DNA of 64,000 nucleotides from Tumebacillus flagellatus (GCF_000714935.1 NZ_JMIR01000022.1:1-64000), one strand, 5' to 3'; shown: positions 8,328 to 17,078, numbered from the stretch's first letter. Numbers and translations: made by a program. The notes: generated by a model from the sequence alone, not told the origin.

Positions 8328-8356
8328 TTGACAATGGTGAAATTTTCCGATAACGT
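8328..8356 (+). promoter_or_regulatory. Promoter of the ankyrin gene
   Basis: A perfect -35 TTGACA (8328-8333) and an ATAACG -10 (8351-8356) with 17-bp spacing. The palindrome at 8363-8380 lies just downstream. Confidence 0.65.
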
Positions 8357-8362
8357 AGAGAA

Positions 8363-8380
8363 CGTAATTGAAATTACGTC
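8363..8380. promoter_or_regulatory. Perfect 18-bp palindrome, likely operator
   Basis: ACGTAATT-GA-AATTACGT is a perfect inverted repeat (8+2+8) near the expected transcription start, about 22 bases before the start of a gene whose product has a DNA-binding ribbon-helix-helix-like N-terminus. Autoregulation is inferred. Confidence 0.6.
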
Positions 8381-8402
8381 GTAATCACGCAAGGGGAGAC
8401 AC

Positions 8403-9275
8403 ATGGTAAAAAAAGACCCCGCTGCACAAGCCCGCACCAACGTTATCTCCGTGCGACTGGATGATACGTCGATTGCGGTGATCGATTTGCTGGTGCAAGC
8501 GGGTTTGTCGGCGAGCCGTTCGGAAGCGGCGGCGCAATTGATCACGATGGGGATTCAGTCGGCGGAGGACTTGATTCGGCAAGCGCGCGAGTTGGCGGAC
8601 AACCTCCAGCGGATCAAGCGCGAGATGTTGGATGCGGTCAAGACGCGGGACATCAAGCGCGTGCAAGAGCTGCTCGCCGCCGATTCCTCGCTCGCAAACG
8701 CCCCGAGCGAGCGGGAAGATTCGCCGGTTTTGATGTCGGTCTACTACGGGGCGAAGGACATCACGACACTCTTACTGTCACGAGGAGCTGAGCTGACGAT
8801 GTACGAAGCATCTGCAACGGGCAACACCCAACGCGTCCGCGAATTGGTGGAAGCGGACCCGACGGCGATCAACAACTTGAGCCATGACGGGTGGACGGCG
8901 CTGCATCTGGCGGCGTTTTTCGGGCACCGGGAGACGGCGGAAGTTCTGCTGGCGAACGGGGCGGACCACCGGATTTTTTCCACGAACGAGATGGGCAACC
9001 AACCGCTGCACGCCGCAGTTGCCGGGCGTCGGACGGACGTGGCGCGCCTGCTGATCGAGTCGGGCGCAGAGCTGAACACGCCCTCCGAACCGGGCTGGAC
9101 CCCGCTGCACCTCGCCGCGCAGAACGGCGACTTGGAGATCATCGAGATGCTGCTGGCACGGGGCGTCGAACTCAATGCCAAGAACAACCAAGACAAGACC
9201 CCGCTCGCCTACGCTCTGGAAGAAGGCCACACTGCCGTGGCCGACCTGCTGAAAAGCAAGGGTGCGGTGGCGTAG
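8403..9275 (+). CDS. Ribbon-helix-helix-like domain fused to ankyrin repeats
   Basis: A 290-residue protein. Residues 10-60 (NVISVRLDDTSIAVIDLLVQAGLSASRSEAAAQLI) look like a ribbon-helix-helix/CopG DNA-binding or dimerisation unit. A short helical linker follows, then about six ankyrin repeats (from about 78 to 288) with clear DGWTALHLAAFFGHRETAEVLLANGAD and GWTPLHLAAQNGDLEIIEMLLARG consensus blocks. It has AAGGGGAG before the ATG. RHH proteins usually repress their own promoter, and a perfect palindrome lies there. The ankyrin part would bind a protein partner. The biological role is unknown. Confidence 0.8.
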   Translation: MVKKDPAAQARTNVISVRLDDTSIAVIDLLVQAGLSASRSEAAAQLITMGIQSAEDLIRQARELADNLQRIKREMLDAVKTRDIKRVQELLAADSSLANAPSEREDSPVLMSVYYGAKDITTLLLSRGAELTMYEASATGNTQRVRELVEADPTAINNLSHDGWTALHLAAFFGHRETAEVLLANGADHRIFSTNEMGNQPLHAAVAGRRTDVARLLIESGAELNTPSEPGWTPLHLAAQNGDLEIIEMLLARGVELNAKNNQDKTPLAYALEEGHTAVADLLKSKGAVA

Positions 9276-9287
9276 TTTTTTACTTGT

Positions 9288-9325
9288 AAAAAAGACCTGC
9301 ACGCAGAGGTGTGCAGGTCTTTTTT
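9288..9325. terminator. Bidirectional terminator
   Basis: AAAAAAGACCTGCAC/GTGCAGGTCTTTTTT stem between the convergent ankyrin and ppc genes. Confidence 0.92.
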
Positions 9326-9347
9326 CTATTCTATTGATAAAATGCGA

Positions 9348-12158
9348 TCAACCCGTATTCCTCAACCCCGACGAGATTCCGTTGATCGTCAGGAGCACAT
9401 CGTCGATGTCGCCTGCCGCATCGCCGTCTTCGCGGCGGGTTTGACGGAGTTCTTCGAGCAGGAGCACTTGGAGGTACGAGAGCGGGTCCACGTACGGATT
9501 GCGCAGGCGGATCGATTCTTGGATCACCGGCGCGTTGGCGAGAATGCCTTGCTCGCCCGTGATCTCCAGCACGACGCGCTTCGTGCGCTCGTACTCCTCT
9601 TGAATCTTCCCAAACACCCGCTCCGCCAACTCCTGATCCTCCACCAACCGCACATACTCGGCGGCGATCAACATGTCCGCTTTGGCGAGCGCCATCTGGA
9701 TGTTGTCGATCATCGCTTGGAAGAACGGCCAGAACTGATACATCCGCCGGAACTCCCGGAGCGACTCCGGATTGCGCTTCAACTCCGACGACATCGCTTT
9801 CCCAAACCCGAACCACGCCGGCAGCAAGTGCCGGTTCTGCGTCCACGAGAACACCCACGGAATCGCCCGCAAATCTTGAATGCGCAGCGAGTTCCGCCGC
9901 TTCGCCGGACGCGAGCCCAAGTTCAACTCGCCGATGACATCGATCGGCGTCGCCTGGTGGAAATACGGCAAGAAATCCTCATTGCGGTACACAAAGTTCT
10001 GATACGCTTCAAACGACGCTTGCGACAGCTCTTCCATCATCTCCGACCAACGCCGCTCCGTATCTTGCATGTACGCCGTCTGCACGTTCAACGACGCCAG
10101 CAACACCGACGACACCGCCGATTCCAACGACCGCATCGCAATCCCCGGATGCGAATAGCGCTGCGAAATGACTTCGCCCTGCTCCGTGATCTTGACTTTC
10201 CCCTGCATCGCTTCCGGCGGCTGGGCGAGGATGCTTCGCTCGATCGGCCCGCCCCCGCGGCCCAACGCCCCCCCGCGCCCGTGGAAGAATTTCAACTTCA
10301 CGCCGTAGCGCTCGGCGACGCGATGGATCGCTTTTTGCGACTTGTAGAGCTCCCAGTTTGACGTGAGATACCCGCCGTCCTTATTGCTGTCGGAGTAGCC
10401 CAGCATGATCTCTTGCAAATCGCCCCGCGCCTGCACCTGCGCGCGGTACACCGGATTGGCAAACAGCACGTCGACGATCTCCGGCGCCGCCCGCAAGTCT
10501 TCAATCGTCTCAAACAGCGGCACGATGTTCAGCCCGCTCGCCACCGTCCCGTCCTCGCGCCATTGGAACAAGCCCGCTTCCTTGGCGAGCAACAGCACTT
10601 CCAACAAGTCGCTCACACCCTGCGACATCGAAATCAGGTAGTTCTGGATGCAATCCGCCCCGAACAACTGCTGACCCCGACGCACCGCGTGAAACACATC
10701 GAGCGTCTCTTGCGTTCCCGCTCCCAATTCCACGTGCGGCGAAACCAACGGTCGGCGGTCTTCCAGCAAGCCGCTTAACCGCGTAATTTTTTCTTCCTCC
10801 GTGCAATCCGCATACCCGCCCAAGCGGGCACGTCGGAACAGCTCTTCAAGCGCCGCTTCATGCACTTCGCTGTGCTGGCGGATGTCGAGCGTCGCCATGT
10901 GGAAGCCGAACAGCTCAATCTGGCGGATCAACGGCTTGACTTTCACTTCGGCGATCTCCTGCCCCTTATGGGTGAGCAGCGAGCGCTCCAACAGCCGCAC
11001 GTCCGCCAAAAACTCCGCCGGTCCGCTGTAAGACGTGATCCCGCCAAGCACAACTTCTCCGTGATACCGCGCTTTCGTCGCCTGCAAACGGGCGAGAATC
11101 TGGTCGACCTTGGCGCGGTACGGTTCATCCGGCACGCAGTCGCTCGGCAACTCCAGCGACTCCATCAACTCCGCACTCGCTCCCGTGCGCTCAAACGACT
11201 GGCTCAAATCCTGCCCCAGCGCCAGGATTTCCGCTTCGTACTTGCGCATCGCCAAGTCAAAGTGCAACACCAGCGTCTGCATCGTCAACTCCGCCGTCAC
11301 GTACGGATTCCCGTCGCGGTCGCCGCCCATCCACGAGCCGAAGCGCAAGAACGTCGGCACTTCCCACTCCTGCTCCGGATAGAGCGCCTGCAACTGCTCC
11401 TCCATCTCCATGTGAATCGCCGGCAGCACGTCGAACAGCACTTCGTCGAGGAAATACAGCCCGTTGCGCACTTCATCGAGCACCGTCAAGCGCTCCTTGC
11501 GCACGTTGCGCGTCTGCCACAGGGAGACGATCTCCGCTTTCAACTCCCGCGTGTACGCTTTCATCTCGCGCGACGTCACCGACGGGTCGTCGAACTTCTC
11601 CAAAATCAACGCCATGCTTTGATGCTTGTCGAGCACCGTCCGGCGCATCGCTTCCGTCGGATGCGCCGTCAACACCAATTCCACGCCGAGTTGATGGATC
11701 AGCGACTGCAACTCCGGCGCCTCCATCCCCGCGCGCTTGATCTTGGCGAACGCGCTGAGCAACGACCCGCGCTGCGGACGCGAACCGGTCGAGCGCTCGT
11801 ACTCGCGCTTGCGGCGAATCCGGTGCGACTGCTCGGCGAGGTTGACCAATTGAAAGTACAGCGCAAACGCCCGAATCACTTCCTGCCGATGCTGTGCCGG
11901 AATTTCGCGGATCGTCTTGCGAAACTTCTCCCGGCACGCTTCCGTCCCGAGTTTGCGCAGATCCTTGGCGGCGGCGCGTACTTTTTCCACTTCGTCAAAA
12001 ATTTCCGGCCCGCACTGCGACACGATCACATCGCCTAACAAATTGCCGAGAATCCGAATGTCCCGGCGCAGCGCCGATTCGCTGTCGCTTCCCCGGCTTT
12101 CCTCGAACAACGCTTCTGTCTCTTCTCTTTTGTTGTGTTCATCTCCACTCCGTTGCAT
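9348..12158 (-). CDS. ppc: Phosphoenolpyruvate carboxylase
   Basis: A 936-residue PEP carboxylase, the usual bacterial size. It carboxylates PEP with bicarbonate to give oxaloacetate, replenishing the TCA cycle. Diagnostic segments are visible: VLTAHPTEAMRRTVL with the catalytic His near residue 180, GSWMGGDRDGNPYVT, GYSDSNKDGGYLTSNWELYKSQ, FHGRGGALGRGGGP and the C-terminal end in LRNTG. The ATG has AAGGAGGAGG nine bases upstream. It is monocistronic with its own promoter at 12245-12273 and a terminator shared with the ankyrin gene. Confidence 0.98.
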   Translation of the reverse strand: MQRSGDEHNKREETEALFEESRGSDSESALRRDIRILGNLLGDVIVSQCGPEIFDEVEKVRAAAKDLRKLGTEACREKFRKTIREIPAQHRQEVIRAFALYFQLVNLAEQSHRIRRKREYERSTGSRPQRGSLLSAFAKIKRAGMEAPELQSLIHQLGVELVLTAHPTEAMRRTVLDKHQSMALILEKFDDPSVTSREMKAYTRELKAEIVSLWQTRNVRKERLTVLDEVRNGLYFLDEVLFDVLPAIHMEMEEQLQALYPEQEWEVPTFLRFGSWMGGDRDGNPYVTAELTMQTLVLHFDLAMRKYEAEILALGQDLSQSFERTGASAELMESLELPSDCVPDEPYRAKVDQILARLQATKARYHGEVVLGGITSYSGPAEFLADVRLLERSLLTHKGQEIAEVKVKPLIRQIELFGFHMATLDIRQHSEVHEAALEELFRRARLGGYADCTEEEKITRLSGLLEDRRPLVSPHVELGAGTQETLDVFHAVRRGQQLFGADCIQNYLISMSQGVSDLLEVLLLAKEAGLFQWREDGTVASGLNIVPLFETIEDLRAAPEIVDVLFANPVYRAQVQARGDLQEIMLGYSDSNKDGGYLTSNWELYKSQKAIHRVAERYGVKLKFFHGRGGALGRGGGPIERSILAQPPEAMQGKVKITEQGEVISQRYSHPGIAMRSLESAVSSVLLASLNVQTAYMQDTERRWSEMMEELSQASFEAYQNFVYRNEDFLPYFHQATPIDVIGELNLGSRPAKRRNSLRIQDLRAIPWVFSWTQNRHLLPAWFGFGKAMSSELKRNPESLREFRRMYQFWPFFQAMIDNIQMALAKADMLIAAEYVRLVEDQELAERVFGKIQEEYERTKRVVLEITGEQGILANAPVIQESIRLRNPYVDPLSYLQVLLLEELRQTRREDGDAAGDIDDVLLTINGISSGLRNTG

Positions 12159-12244
12159 ACGGGTTCCTCCTCCTTCACCAAAGCGAAGTTTGAGAGTGTT
12201 TTCAGTATTCTGTCTTTTATTCTGTCATTTTCACTGTCACTTTA

Positions 12245-12273
12245 ACTATAGTACGTCAGTGAAGCGGTGTCCA
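12245..12273 (-). promoter_or_regulatory. Promoter of ppc
   Basis: On the minus strand, TGGACA (-35) and TATAGT (-10) are separated by exactly 17 bp, about 90 bases before the ppc start codon. Confidence 0.65.
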
Positions 12274-12281
12274 TCACTGCC

Positions 12282-12318
12282 AAAAAACGACGCCTCTCCA
12301 CGCGGAGCTGCGTCGTTT
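12282..12318 (-). terminator. Terminator of the PAP2 gene
   Basis: ACGACGC/GCGTCGT stem; on the minus strand it is followed by TTTTTT. Confidence 0.85.
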
Positions 12319-12356
12319 CCCAAGTTGGATCTTCCATTGTTGCGTCTCCAAATCCT

Positions 12357-12872
12357 CTATACAAGAAACGTGGCGGTCACCGATCCAATGATCGCGCCCA
12401 TCACCACATCAGACGGATAATGTTGCCCCAGATACACACGCGACGACCCGACCAAGATCGCCAGCGCGTAAAACAGCAAGGATGCGCCCGGCAGCGCGCT
12501 GCCCAATACGGTCGCCACCGAAAAAACGGCGGTGGTGTGCCCGGACGGAAACGAGGCGTCCTTCCAGACTTTCGGCCCGATCGCGACGTTGTCCAGCGCG
12601 AGGTAGGGACGGGTGCGGGGCATGATTTTTTTGCAAAACGCGACGACCGCATGCGAGATGCCCAGAGCCAGCGCGAGGTTGATCCCCGCCTGACGCCACT
12701 CATGATCTCGTTGCGCCAAAAAAATCACCGACAACAACACACACCACACCGCGCCGCCCAAATGGGTGATCCACGGCATGACACGGTCCAGCCATTGGTT
12801 CTTCCAAGCTCGATTCAACCAGAAAAACGTCACGATGTCTCCATGGCGCATCAGTTCCGTCATCCGTTTCAT
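12357..12872 (-). CDS. PAP2-family membrane phosphatase
   Basis: A 171-residue integral membrane phosphatase, possibly acting on undecaprenyl or phospholipid (di)phosphates. All three PAP2 motifs are present: K-x6-RP (KKIMPRTRP), PSGHT, and SR-x5-H-x3-D (SRVYLGQHYPSDV). Four to five hydrophobic helices surround them. The start is set at ATG 12872 (MKRMTEL) with AGGAG eight bases upstream; a TTG three codons earlier is too close to it. Could be a BcrC-like undecaprenyl-PP phosphatase, but the exact substrate is not readable. Confidence 0.88.
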   Translation of the reverse strand: MKRMTELMRHGDIVTFFWLNRAWKNQWLDRVMPWITHLGGAVWCVLLSVIFLAQRDHEWRQAGINLALALGISHAVVAFCKKIMPRTRPYLALDNVAIGPKVWKDASFPSGHTTAVFSVATVLGSALPGASLLFYALAILVGSSRVYLGQHYPSDVVMGAIIGSVTATFLV

Positions 12873-12947
12873 GTCCAACACTCCTCTCTCGCGTGGTCCG
12901 CTCTTTATATCCTACCAAAATTCTATGAATGAATGATGAAGACGTGC

Positions 12948-12970
12948 AAAAAAAAAGCCCCCGAAGCGGG
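12948..12970 (-). terminator. Terminator of the small Xre gene
   Basis: A compact CCCGCTTCGGG hairpin on the minus strand is followed by a nine-T run. It would end transcripts from 13132-13359. Confidence 0.7.
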
Positions 12971-13131
12971 ACTCTCTCTATAAACACCGATTGCAGTTTC
13001 ATCAACAAAAAGTTATCCTACAAACAATGCTTGCAACGCGTAAAAGGGGTATCGGGTGAATTTCAAAATAACTCATCATTCCGCAAAACCCCTCTCACAT
13101 TCTTGCCCTGAATTTGTTAGAATAAGAAAGA

Positions 13132-13359
13132 TTAAAAGTCCCGAAATATATCGGGAAACAACTCATGGGCGGGCCGCTGGTAGTAGCGGGCGAACCTGAT
13201 GATCGTCTCGCGTCCGGGCTTTTTGTCCCCTGCTTCGATCTTTCGGACATAGACTTCGGAGAGACACAGGTCTTTCGCCACTTGGGCTTGTGTTTTGTCT
13301 AACGCCACACGAGCGGCAATCAGCGGATATCGTTTCAACCGGCATCCCTCGCAATACAC
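13132..13359 (-). CDS. Small Xre-family helix-turn-helix regulator
   Basis: A 75-residue protein made almost entirely of one HTH_3 (Cro/CI-type) fold: TQAQVAKDLCLSEVYVRKIEAGDKKPGRETIIRFARYY. The first ten residues carry two Cys (MYCEGCRLKR). The GTG at 13359 has only a weak ribosome site; a TTG at 13338 with GAGGG seven bases upstream gives a 68-residue protein and may be the true start. It is divergent from another Xre gene at 13490, sharing a 130-base control region. Confidence 0.8.
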   Translation of the reverse strand: MYCEGCRLKRYPLIAARVALDKTQAQVAKDLCLSEVYVRKIEAGDKKPGRETIIRFARYYQRPAHELFPDIFRDF

Positions 13360-13443
13360 TTCGTATCCCTGTCTGTGATATCTTCATACTAAGGGATACG
13401 TACTGTAGCGTAAAGGCAAAAAGTTGCAGAAAGCCTATGAACC

Positions 13444-13464
13444 GATACTTTTAGTATCTATAAT
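13444..13464 (+). promoter_or_regulatory. Palindrome abutting a TATAAT box
   Basis: GATACT-TTT-AGTATC (13444-13458) is a perfect inverted repeat directly abutting a perfect TATAAT (13459-13464). The -35 is poor. It lies 25 bases before the Xre start at 13490 and is a likely repressor site. Confidence 0.6.
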
Positions 13465-13489
13465 GAACATGAAGGAGGTGCTCCCCCAG

Positions 13490-13855
13490 ATGTTGGGCGC
13501 AAAATTGAAACAATTGCGCGAGTCGCGCAAACTGAAACAGCATGACATGGCGAAATTACTTGACGTAAAACGTGAAGCCTATTCCCATTACGAAACCGGA
13601 CGACGGAAACTGCCGCCGCAATCCATCCTGCAGTTGGCCACCGTCTTTGACATCTCCATCGACTACCTGTTTGGACTGACCGAGAACCCTACGCCTCCTG
13701 CGCGGGACTTTCAACAGATCGACCGCGCCCTCTTGCTCCGCCTGCAAGAGAAGCTGGCTCTCGACGCAACGCCTGACAAACTGGCGGACGAGGAACAAAC
13801 CGCTCTGCGGCAACTCGTCGACATCGCGTTGAAACACCGAGGAGAAAGCTCCTGA
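13490..13855 (+). CDS. Xre-family transcriptional regulator
   Basis: A 121-residue regulator. Residues 1-62 hold a Cro/CI HTH (LGAKLKQLRESRKLKQHDMAKLLDVKREAYSHYETGRRKLPPQSILQLATVFDISIDYLFG), as in phage-like and SinR-like repressors. The C-terminal half is helical, probably for oligomerisation. The start at 13490 has AAGGAGGTG nine bases upstream; an in-frame extension to 13424 would run through the promoter and is rejected. The palindrome at its -10 box suggests self-repression. Confidence 0.9.
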   Translation: MLGAKLKQLRESRKLKQHDMAKLLDVKREAYSHYETGRRKLPPQSILQLATVFDISIDYLFGLTENPTPPARDFQQIDRALLLRLQEKLALDATPDKLADEEQTALRQLVDIALKHRGESS

Positions 13856-13858
13856 GAT

Positions 13859-13888
13859 AAAGACCCGTGGCAGCAGGGTCTTTTTTTT
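13859..13888 (+). terminator. Terminator
   Basis: AAAGACCC/GGGTCTTT stem followed by a long T-run, after the Xre gene. Confidence 0.88.
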
Positions 13889-13936
13889 CTAAGATTGGGT
13901 TTTGGTATACTGAGGGGCAAGAGGAGGGGTTCGAAG

Positions 13937-14608
13937 ATGTGCGGACGATTTACGCTGACGGTGACGGAAGACCAACTCAAGATGCGCTTTGAGGTCGACG
14001 ATCTCCCGTTTGACTACATCCCGCGATACAACATCGCGCCGGGGCAGAACATCACCGCCGTGATCCGGCATGAGGGGAAGAACCGGATCGGGCAGTTGAA
14101 GTGGGGGTTGGTGCCGTCTTGGGCGAAGGACGTGAGCATCGGGTACAAAACGATCAACGCCAAATCGGAAACGGTTGCGGAGAAGCCCGCGTTCAAAACC
14201 TCGTTTCAACGCAAGCGCTGCTTGATCCCGGCGGACGGGTTTTACGAATGGCAGAAGTCGGCGGGGAGCAAGACCAAACAGCCGATGCGGATTCTCTTGA
14301 AGAACCGCGAGATCTTCTCGATGGCGGGGCTGTACGACACGTGGACGTCGCCGGAGGGCGAGAAGCTGCACACCTGCACGATCTTGACGACGAAGCCGAA
14401 CCCGCTGGTATCCGGCATCCACGACCGCATGCCGGTGATTTTGCGGCGGGAAGACGAAGAGCTGTGGCTCGACCGCGAGCATTTCGACCCCGACTTGCTC
14501 ACGTCGCTCCTCGTCCCCTATTCCGCAGACGAGATGTTCACCTATCCTGTTGACGCGATGGTCGGCAACGTGCGCAACGAAGTGCCCGCTTGCATCGCCG
14601 AACTGTAG
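13937..14608 (+). CDS. SRAP-domain protein (HMCES/YedK family)
   Basis: A 223-residue SOS-response-associated peptidase-fold protein. Members crosslink to abasic sites in single-stranded DNA through Cys2, and the sequence starts MCGRF, exactly the required form after Met removal. Other family signatures are YNIAPGQ, LKWGLVPSWAKD, NAKSET, IPADGFYEW with the catalytic Glu, and GIHDRMPVIL with the catalytic His. The start at 13937 has AGAGGAGGGG upstream and exposes Cys2; the longer frame from 13895 would bury it. Monocistronic, between two terminators. Confidence 0.95.
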   Translation: MCGRFTLTVTEDQLKMRFEVDDLPFDYIPRYNIAPGQNITAVIRHEGKNRIGQLKWGLVPSWAKDVSIGYKTINAKSETVAEKPAFKTSFQRKRCLIPADGFYEWQKSAGSKTKQPMRILLKNREIFSMAGLYDTWTSPEGEKLHTCTILTTKPNPLVSGIHDRMPVILRREDEELWLDREHFDPDLLTSLLVPYSADEMFTYPVDAMVGNVRNEVPACIAEL

Positions 14609-14615
14609 AACGTAG

Positions 14616-14664
14616 AAAAAAAGCCCCGCCCGCACACTGGAACTCATGCGGCCGAGGCTTTTTC
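14616..14664. terminator. Bidirectional terminator
   Basis: AAAAAGCC...GGCTTTTT with an inner CCGCA/TGCGG stem, between convergent genes. Confidence 0.85.
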
Positions 14665-15576
14665 TGTTTGTTTCGGAGTTTTAGGTTGAGAGACATAGCT
14701 GTGCAAGACCATGCCGATCATGACGACCGCCATGCCGATCCAAGAGAGCAACGACGGGCTCGCGGACGAGAGCAGCACCATCTCGCCGAGCACCGTAAAC
14801 ACCACTTCGCCCGCTTGCGTCGCTTCCACAGCCGCCAATTTCGCCGGATCGCGGCGCACGAGATCGGTCGCGCCAAAAAAAATCACCGTCGCCAGCACCC
14901 CGGACGTGAACGCGACCAACGCCGACTGCCCGGTCTGCGCGAGGCTCGGCAAGCCGTCCGCCCACAGTCCGTACACGGCGAGCAAGATCCAAAACGGCAG
15001 CGACGCCAGCGTCATCCCGAGCACCCGCTGGTACGCATCGAGCCGTCCGGCGACGACGCCCATCATCTTGCGGTTGCCAAGCGGATAAGCGAACGCCGCC
15101 ACGACGACCGGCACGATGCCTTGCCATGCGTCGCTTGCCGTGATGCTTCCCGCGTGTTCCGCTTGGATCAGCCCGACGCCGATCAAGATGATGCAAGACA
15201 TCAAAAGCCCCGCAAGCGGGATGCGCTGGCGAAACAACGGCGCCAGGAGCGAGCCGCAAACGATCGTGATCTGCCACGTCGACGCGACCAGCCAGCCGGG
15301 GCCGAACGCCGACGCAAACGTGATCGGCGCGTAAAACAGCACGAAGCCGACGAAACTCCAGCCAAGCCAGACGCCCGGTTGCGCGCGAAGCGCCCGCCAA
15401 ACCGGTTTGAGCTCCGAGCGCACGGCGACCAGCGCGATCATCATCGGCGCCATGAACAGATAACGAAGCGACGCGCTCCACACCCAACTGCCGCCGCCCA
15501 AGTCCATCGCTCGGTTGAGCACAAACGTAAACGCGAAAAAAAACGATGCCAACAGCCCCAACAAGATCGCTCTCAA
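14644..15576 (-). CDS. DMT/EamA-like membrane exporter
   Basis: A 310-residue, roughly ten-helix drug/metabolite transporter protein of the EmrE-multidrug (YjlA-like) branch. The N-terminal half begins RAILLGLLASFFFAFTFVLNRAMDL and the C-terminal half ends in repeated hydrophobic helices before a charged QPKTPKQTEKA tail. The start is put at TTG 15576 with GAAGGGA seven bases upstream; the open frame extends to 15762, but that part is polar, overlaps the neighbour and has no ribosome site. Substrate unknown. The 5-prime neighbour (hydrolase) is on the same strand. Confidence 0.85.
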   Translation of the reverse strand: MRAILLGLLASFFFAFTFVLNRAMDLGGGSWVWSASLRYLFMAPMMIALVAVRSELKPVWRALRAQPGVWLGWSFVGFVLFYAPITFASAFGPGWLVASTWQITIVCGSLLAPLFRQRIPLAGLLMSCIILIGVGLIQAEHAGSITASDAWQGIVPVVVAAFAYPLGNRKMMGVVAGRLDAYQRVLGMTLASLPFWILLAVYGLWADGLPSLAQTGQSALVAFTSGVLATVIFFGATDLVRRDPAKLAAVEATQAGEVVFTVLGEMVLLSSASPSLLSWIGMAVVMIGMVLHSYVSQPKTPKQTEKASAA

Positions 15577-15631
15577 CCTGCGTCCCTTCTTTCCGATGCC
15601 TAGTTTCCGTTGGTGCGGTGATGCGCGTTTT

Positions 15632-16672
15632 TTACAAGAACTTGCCGACAGCCGCCGCTTCTTGGAGAACCCGAACCGGCTCCGGCTCGTTCTGAAATTT
15701 CTCCTGCAGCCAGTGCAGGACGTCCCGCGCCATCTGGCGGCGGTAGAGCACGATGCCGGCATGCCCGCACGGATAGAGCACGCGGTCCGGCCGCCCCCAC
15801 GCTTCCCAGAGCGGATTGGTGTCCCGCGGCGGGATATACACGTCGTAGAGGCCGTGCAGGAAGAGGATGTTCTCCTTGGGCACTTTGGGCTGCCAGCGCG
15901 ACGGCTCGGTCATCCGCAAGCGATCTTCAAGCTCCGGCAGCGTCATTCCGCCCTGCTCCAAGTCGGCTCGGATGTGCCTGCCGATGCGCGTGTGCCAGAT
16001 CGCGTGCACGAGCGAATTGCCGTACATGACGGAAATCACATAGTCGGCCTCTTCCTCGCACAGCGCCATCATGTTGGAGAAATACCCGCCCATCGAAACG
16101 CCGATCACGACCACTTTGCCGCCGCGCGCTTGCTTGATCCAACGGATCAGCGCGCGAATTTCCGCCGTCGTTTGACGCAGCGATTGCAGGGAATGATCGA
16201 GGTCGGCGGTGACCAAGTATTCCCCGCTGTACGACCCCGGCAACGCCCGGTCAAAATGATACGGCACCGTCGGGAAATACAGATCGTAGCCCGCTTTCTG
16301 AAACGTCTTGGTGAACATCTTATGCACGCGCTGGAGGTGCTCCATGCGCCAGCCGTGCACGATGACGACATTAACCCGCCCGGCGGGTTTTTGGTCGTGG
16401 CGAATGTAGTACTCGCCGCGCGCGCCGTCGTTCTCCGGATGCGTGGAGAGCAACGGGCTTTCAAACTCAAATCGGCCGAACTCATAGCCGTCCGGCCGAT
16501 TCATTTGCGGACTCATCCGCACCTCCGGCACCTCCGGCGCCTGATAAAACGCCTCGAAATCGTCGCTTGGGAAGCCGACGCTCGGTTTGTAATGAAAAAC
16601 TTTGCTTCTCTCACTGAACAAAAACGTGATCCCAAGATGATCGAGGGTTTTCGCAAGAAGTTTTTTGAACAT
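15632..16672 (-). CDS. Alpha/beta hydrolase, ABHD18-like
   Basis: A 346-residue alpha/beta hydrolase. An early HGW oxyanion region (VNVVIVHGWRMEHLQRVHKMF), the nucleophile elbow GVSMGG, an acid in LFLHGLYDVYIPP and a His in PCGHAGI near the C-terminus form the expected triad. The long N-terminal region before the HGW resembles ABHD18-type proteins of unknown substrate. The start at 16672 follows AAAAGG; the frame continues upstream to 16828 without a ribosome site. It is followed, 55 bases on, by the DMT exporter on the same strand. Confidence 0.8.
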   Translation of the reverse strand: MFKKLLAKTLDHLGITFLFSERSKVFHYKPSVGFPSDDFEAFYQAPEVPEVRMSPQMNRPDGYEFGRFEFESPLLSTHPENDGARGEYYIRHDQKPAGRVNVVIVHGWRMEHLQRVHKMFTKTFQKAGYDLYFPTVPYHFDRALPGSYSGEYLVTADLDHSLQSLRQTTAEIRALIRWIKQARGGKVVVIGVSMGGYFSNMMALCEEEADYVISVMYGNSLVHAIWHTRIGRHIRADLEQGGMTLPELEDRLRMTEPSRWQPKVPKENILFLHGLYDVYIPPRDTNPLWEAWGRPDRVLYPCGHAGIVLYRRQMARDVLHWLQEKFQNEPEPVRVLQEAAAVGKFL

Positions 16673-16746
16673 GTTCTCAGAACCTTTTCTAATATGAAGT
16701 GCGAAAAAAAATACGTACCAAAGCAAATTATATAGATTTTGTGACG

Positions 16747-16787
16747 AAAAAAAAACACCTCCGGCATCCAAAAGCTGGAGATGTTTT
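16747..16787 (-). terminator. Terminator of the Xre gene at 16866
   Basis: Minus-strand hairpin CATCTCCAGC...GCCGGAGGTG (one mismatch and a G-T pair) followed by a nine-T run. Confidence 0.75.
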
Positions 16788-16865
16788 GTGAACGGAAGCT
16801 GAGCCGTGTCAATGCGGGTGACTTGCACGCGGCTGGTCGGGCGCGCGGTTTTTTAAACTTTTATG

Positions 16866-17078
16866 TCAGCGTTTCTCCAATACAAAAATTTTTTCAAACG
16901 ATACGTTCAACGCCTCGCAGATTTTTTTCGCCGCTTCAGGGCCGACATTGCGGTTTCCGTTCTCCAATTGTGAAATGAACGGCGAACTTAAACCCGCCTC
17001 GCGAGCCAACTTCCGCTGCGAGAAACCCGCCCGGATGCGCGCGTTTGCAAACTCCGGATCCTTCGCTTTGATGATCAT
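16866..17078 (-). CDS. Small Xre-family regulator
   Basis: A 70-residue single-domain HTH protein: FANARIRAGFSQRKLAREAGLSSPFISQLENGNRNVGPEAAKKICEALNVSFEKIFV. The ATG at 17078 has AAGGTGG five bases upstream; a GTG three codons earlier overlaps that site. It is divergent from the two-HTH regulator at 17272 across a 190-base control region. The target is unknown. Confidence 0.88.
   Translation of the reverse strand: MIIKAKDPEFANARIRAGFSQRKLAREAGLSSPFISQLENGNRNVGPEAAKKICEALNVSFEKIFVLEKR

Noticed and set aside
10860-12038. Long plus-strand frame opposite ppc
   Set aside because: Arg/His/Leu-rich shadow of PEP carboxylase; no recognisable fold.
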